Positions 61,942 to 64,000 of a DNA stretch of 64,000 bases are shown here, piece by piece. The stretch is from Variovorax sp. RA8 (GTDB lineage Bacteria > Pseudomonadota > Gammaproteobacteria > Burkholderiales > Burkholderiaceae_C), in contig NZ_LR594662.1 in assembly GCF_901827175.1 (NCBI RefSeq), forward strand, positions 2,852,001 to 2,916,000, given 5' to 3'. Position 1 is the first letter of the stretch. Every line of letters starts with the position of its first letter. Position numbers and translations under genes: made by a program. The notes under the pieces were generated by a model, which was not told where the DNA came from, ran no database searches, and was given only the letters and a program-made list of their open reading frames with translations.

Positions 61942-64000
61942 ATGAGCCTCTTCAACAAAGTCACCAAGACCTTCCAATGGGGCGACAAGACCGTTGTCCT
62001 CGAAACCGGTGAAATCGCCCGCCAGGCCAGCGGCGCTGTCCTGGTCGACATCGAGGGCACCGTGGTGCTGGCGACGGTGGTCGCCTCCAAGTCCGCCAAG
62101 CCCGGCCAGGACTTCTTCCCGCTGACCGTCGACTACATCGAGAAGACCTACGCAGCGGGCAAGATCCCCGGCAGCTTCTTCAAGCGCGAAGCCAAGCCGA
62201 GCGAACTGGAAACCCTGACCTCGCGCCTGATCGACCGCCCGATCCGTCCGCTGTTCCCCGAGGGCTTCCTGAACGAGGTGCATGTGGTGATCCACACGCT
62301 CTCGCTCAATCCTGAAGTCGATGCCGACATCGCCGCGATGATCGGCGTGAGCGCCGCGCTCTCGATCTCCGGCATTCCCTTCAACGGCCCGATCGGTGCT
62401 GCGCGCGTGGGTTACGTCAACGGCCAGTACGTGCTGAATCCGGGCCAGACCGCCCGCAAGGAATCGCAGATGGACCTGGTCGTGGCCGGCACCGAAGCGG
62501 CCGTGCTGATGGTCGAGTCCGAAGCGCTGCAACTGAGCGAGGAAATCATGCTCGGCGGCGTGGTGTTCGGTCACGAGCAGGCCGGCGTTGCGATCAACGC
62601 GATCCATGAACTCGTGCGTGAAGCCGGCAAGCCCGTCTGGGACTGGCAGCCGGCGGCCGAGGACGAAGCCTTCGTCGCCAAGATCAAGGGCCTGGCGGAG
62701 GAAAAGCTGCGCGCCGCCTACCAGATCCGCAGCAAGCAGGCCCGCACGCAGGCCCTGCGCGAGGCCAACGCGAGCGTGATGGAGTCGCTCAAGGAAAGCG
62801 GCGAGGCTTTCGACGCGGGCAAGGTCAGCGACCTGCTGTTCGCCATCGAATCGAAGATCGTGCGCGGCCAGATCCTATCGGGCGAGCCGCGCATCGACGG
62901 CCGCGACACCCGCACCGTGCGCCCCATCGAGATCCGCAACGGCGTGCTGCCCCGCACCCATGGCTCGGCGCTGTTCACGCGCGGCGAGACGCAGGCGCTC
63001 GTCGTCACGACCCTGGGTACCGAGCGTGACGCGCAGCGCATCGACGCATTGGCTGGCGAGTACGAGGACCGTTTCCTGTTCCACTACAACATGCCTCCCT
63101 TCGCCACCGGTGAAGTGGGCCGCATGGGCTCGACCAAGCGTCGCGAAGTCGGCCATGGCCGCCTCGCAAAGCGCGCCCTCGTAGCCTGCCTGCCGACCAA
63201 GGAAGAGTTCCCCTACACGATCCGCGTGGTGTCCGAGATCACCGAGTCGAACGGCTCCTCGTCGATGGCCTCGGTCTGCGGCGGCTGCCTTTCGATGATG
63301 GATGCCGGCGTGCCGATGAAGGCGCATGTGGCCGGCATCGCCATGGGCCTGATCAAGGAAGACAACCGCTTTGCGGTGCTGACCGACATCCTGGGCGACG
63401 AGGATCACCTGGGCGACATGGACTTCAAGGTGGCCGGCACGACCAACGGCATCACCGCGCTGCAAATGGACATCAAGATCCAGGGCATCACCAAGGAAAT
63501 CATGCAGGTCGCCCTGGCCCAGGCCAAGGAAGCACGCATGCACATCCTGGGCAAGATGCAGGAAGCGATGGGCGAGGCCAAGGCCGAGGTGTCCAGCTTC
63601 GCGCCGCGCCTGTTCACGATGAAGATCAACCCCGAGAAGATCCGCGACGTGATCGGCAAGGGCGGCTCCGTGATCCGTGCGCTGACCGAGGAAACCGGCA
63701 CCCAGATCAACATCGACGAGGACGGCACCATCACCATCGCCTCCACCGATCCGGCCAAGGCCGAGGAGGCCAAGAAGCGCATCGAGCAGATCACGGCGGA
63801 AGTCGAGATCGGCAGGATCTACGAAGGCCCGGTCACCAAGATCCTGGACTTCGGCGCGCTGGTCAACCTGCTCCCCGGCAAGGACGGCCTGCTGCACATC
63901 AGCCAGATCGCCCACGAGCGGGTGGAGAAGGTGACCGACTACCTCAGCGAAGGTCAGATCGTGAAGGTCAAGGTGCTGGAAACGGACGACAAGGGTCGCG
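61942..64000 (+). CDS. pnp: Polyribonucleotide nucleotidyltransferase, 3' end outside window
   Basis: At least 686 codons, running to the window end. Two RNase PH cores: the first from [33 protein letters not shown], the second from [36 protein letters not shown] with the catalytic Asp region [30 protein letters not shown]. The KH domain is [25 protein letters not shown] and the S1 domain begins [37 protein letters not shown]. It is a 3'-5' phosphorolytic exonuclease of the degradosome. AGGAG lies six bases before the ATG. A C-terminal S1 part and tail remain beyond 64000. Confidence 0.97.
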   Translation, partial: MSLFNKVTKTFQWGDKTVVLETGEIARQASGAVLVDIEGTVVLATVVASKSAKPGQDFFPLTVDYIEKTYAAGKIPGSFFKREAKPSELETLTSRLIDRPIRPLFPEGFLNEVHVVIHTLSLNPEVDADIAAMIGVSAALSISGIPFNGPIGAARVGYVNGQYVLNPGQTARKESQMDLVVAGTEAAVLMVESEALQLSEEIMLGGVVFGHEQAGVAINAIHELVREAGKPVWDWQPAAEDEAFVAKIKGLAEEKLRAAYQIRSKQARTQALREANASVMESLKESGEAFDAGKVSDLLFAIESKIVRGQILSGEPRIDGRDTRTVRPIEIRNGVLPRTHGSALFTRGETQALVVTTLGTERDAQRIDALAGEYEDRFLFHYNMPPFATGEVGRMGSTKRREVGHGRLAKRALVACLPTKEEFPYTIRVVSEITESNGSSSMASVCGGCLSMMDAGVPMKAHVAGIAMGLIKEDNRFAVLTDILGDEDHLGDMDFKVAGTTNGITALQMDIKIQGITKEIMQVALAQAKEARMHILGKMQEAMGEAKAEVSSFAPRLFTMKINPEKIRDVIGKGGSVIRALTEETGTQINIDEDGTITIASTDPAKAEEAKKRIEQITAEVEIGRIYEGPVTKILDFGALVNLLPGKDGLLHISQIAHERVEKVTDYLSEGQIVKVKVLETDDKGR

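Overview
The window looks like chromosomal DNA of a high-GC betaproteobacterium, most likely Comamonadaceae and perhaps Variovorax-like. That is an inference from protein style (many tripartite-tricarboxylate 'Bug' binding proteins, a Burkholderiales-type nitrate assimilation block, rpsO-pnp, rpsU-yqeY) and from intergenic palindromes of a type I recall from this family. No tRNA, rRNA, CRISPR array, transposase or phage gene was seen.

Layout. 1-731: two small membrane proteins. 963-10364: a tripartite RND efflux operon (adaptor, two permeases, outer-membrane factor). Both permeases carry unusual in-frame inserts, one apparently from a dispersed palindromic repeat. 10472-16488: an Asp/Glu-racemase-like protein, an autotransporter barrel without a passenger, uppP, a large lipoprotein with a Pro-Ala linker, and an unknown protein. 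16866-20969: an Anbu proteasome-like peptidase just behind mutS, and a membrane-anchored unknown. 21244-27300: a catabolic-looking island of a sulfatase, three Bug binding proteins, and MarR and LysR regulators. 27283-31645: a tightly coupled suhB / FUSC / MscS operon. 31769-39307: housekeeping genes (trmJ-like, cysE, mog, darP, pmbA, yqeY, rpsU, an HI0933-type flavoprotein, a sterol-desaturase-like protein).

39387-56347 is a nitrate assimilation region: cobA (siroheme), ybiB, nasA, nirD, nirB, a phosphatase-kinase fusion, a nitrate MFS transporter, an ANTAR protein, the ABC nitrate transporter nrtABC-type operon, and a second ANTAR protein of NasR type. Upstream of nrtA I can read a sigma-54 promoter followed by two hairpins with hexanucleotide loops having A at position 1 and G at position 4. 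The second hairpin shares bases with a perfect 10-bp terminator stem ending in a U tract, which matches the known ANTAR antitermination design. A second sigma-54-like promoter and one such hairpin lie upstream of the MFS transporter. Together they suggest nitrogen control at initiation plus nitrate control at elongation.

56440-64000: tsaD, an esterase-like protein, a small heat-shock protein, an ABC-type binding protein with an aminotransferase, rpsO, and the 5' part of pnp, which runs off the window.
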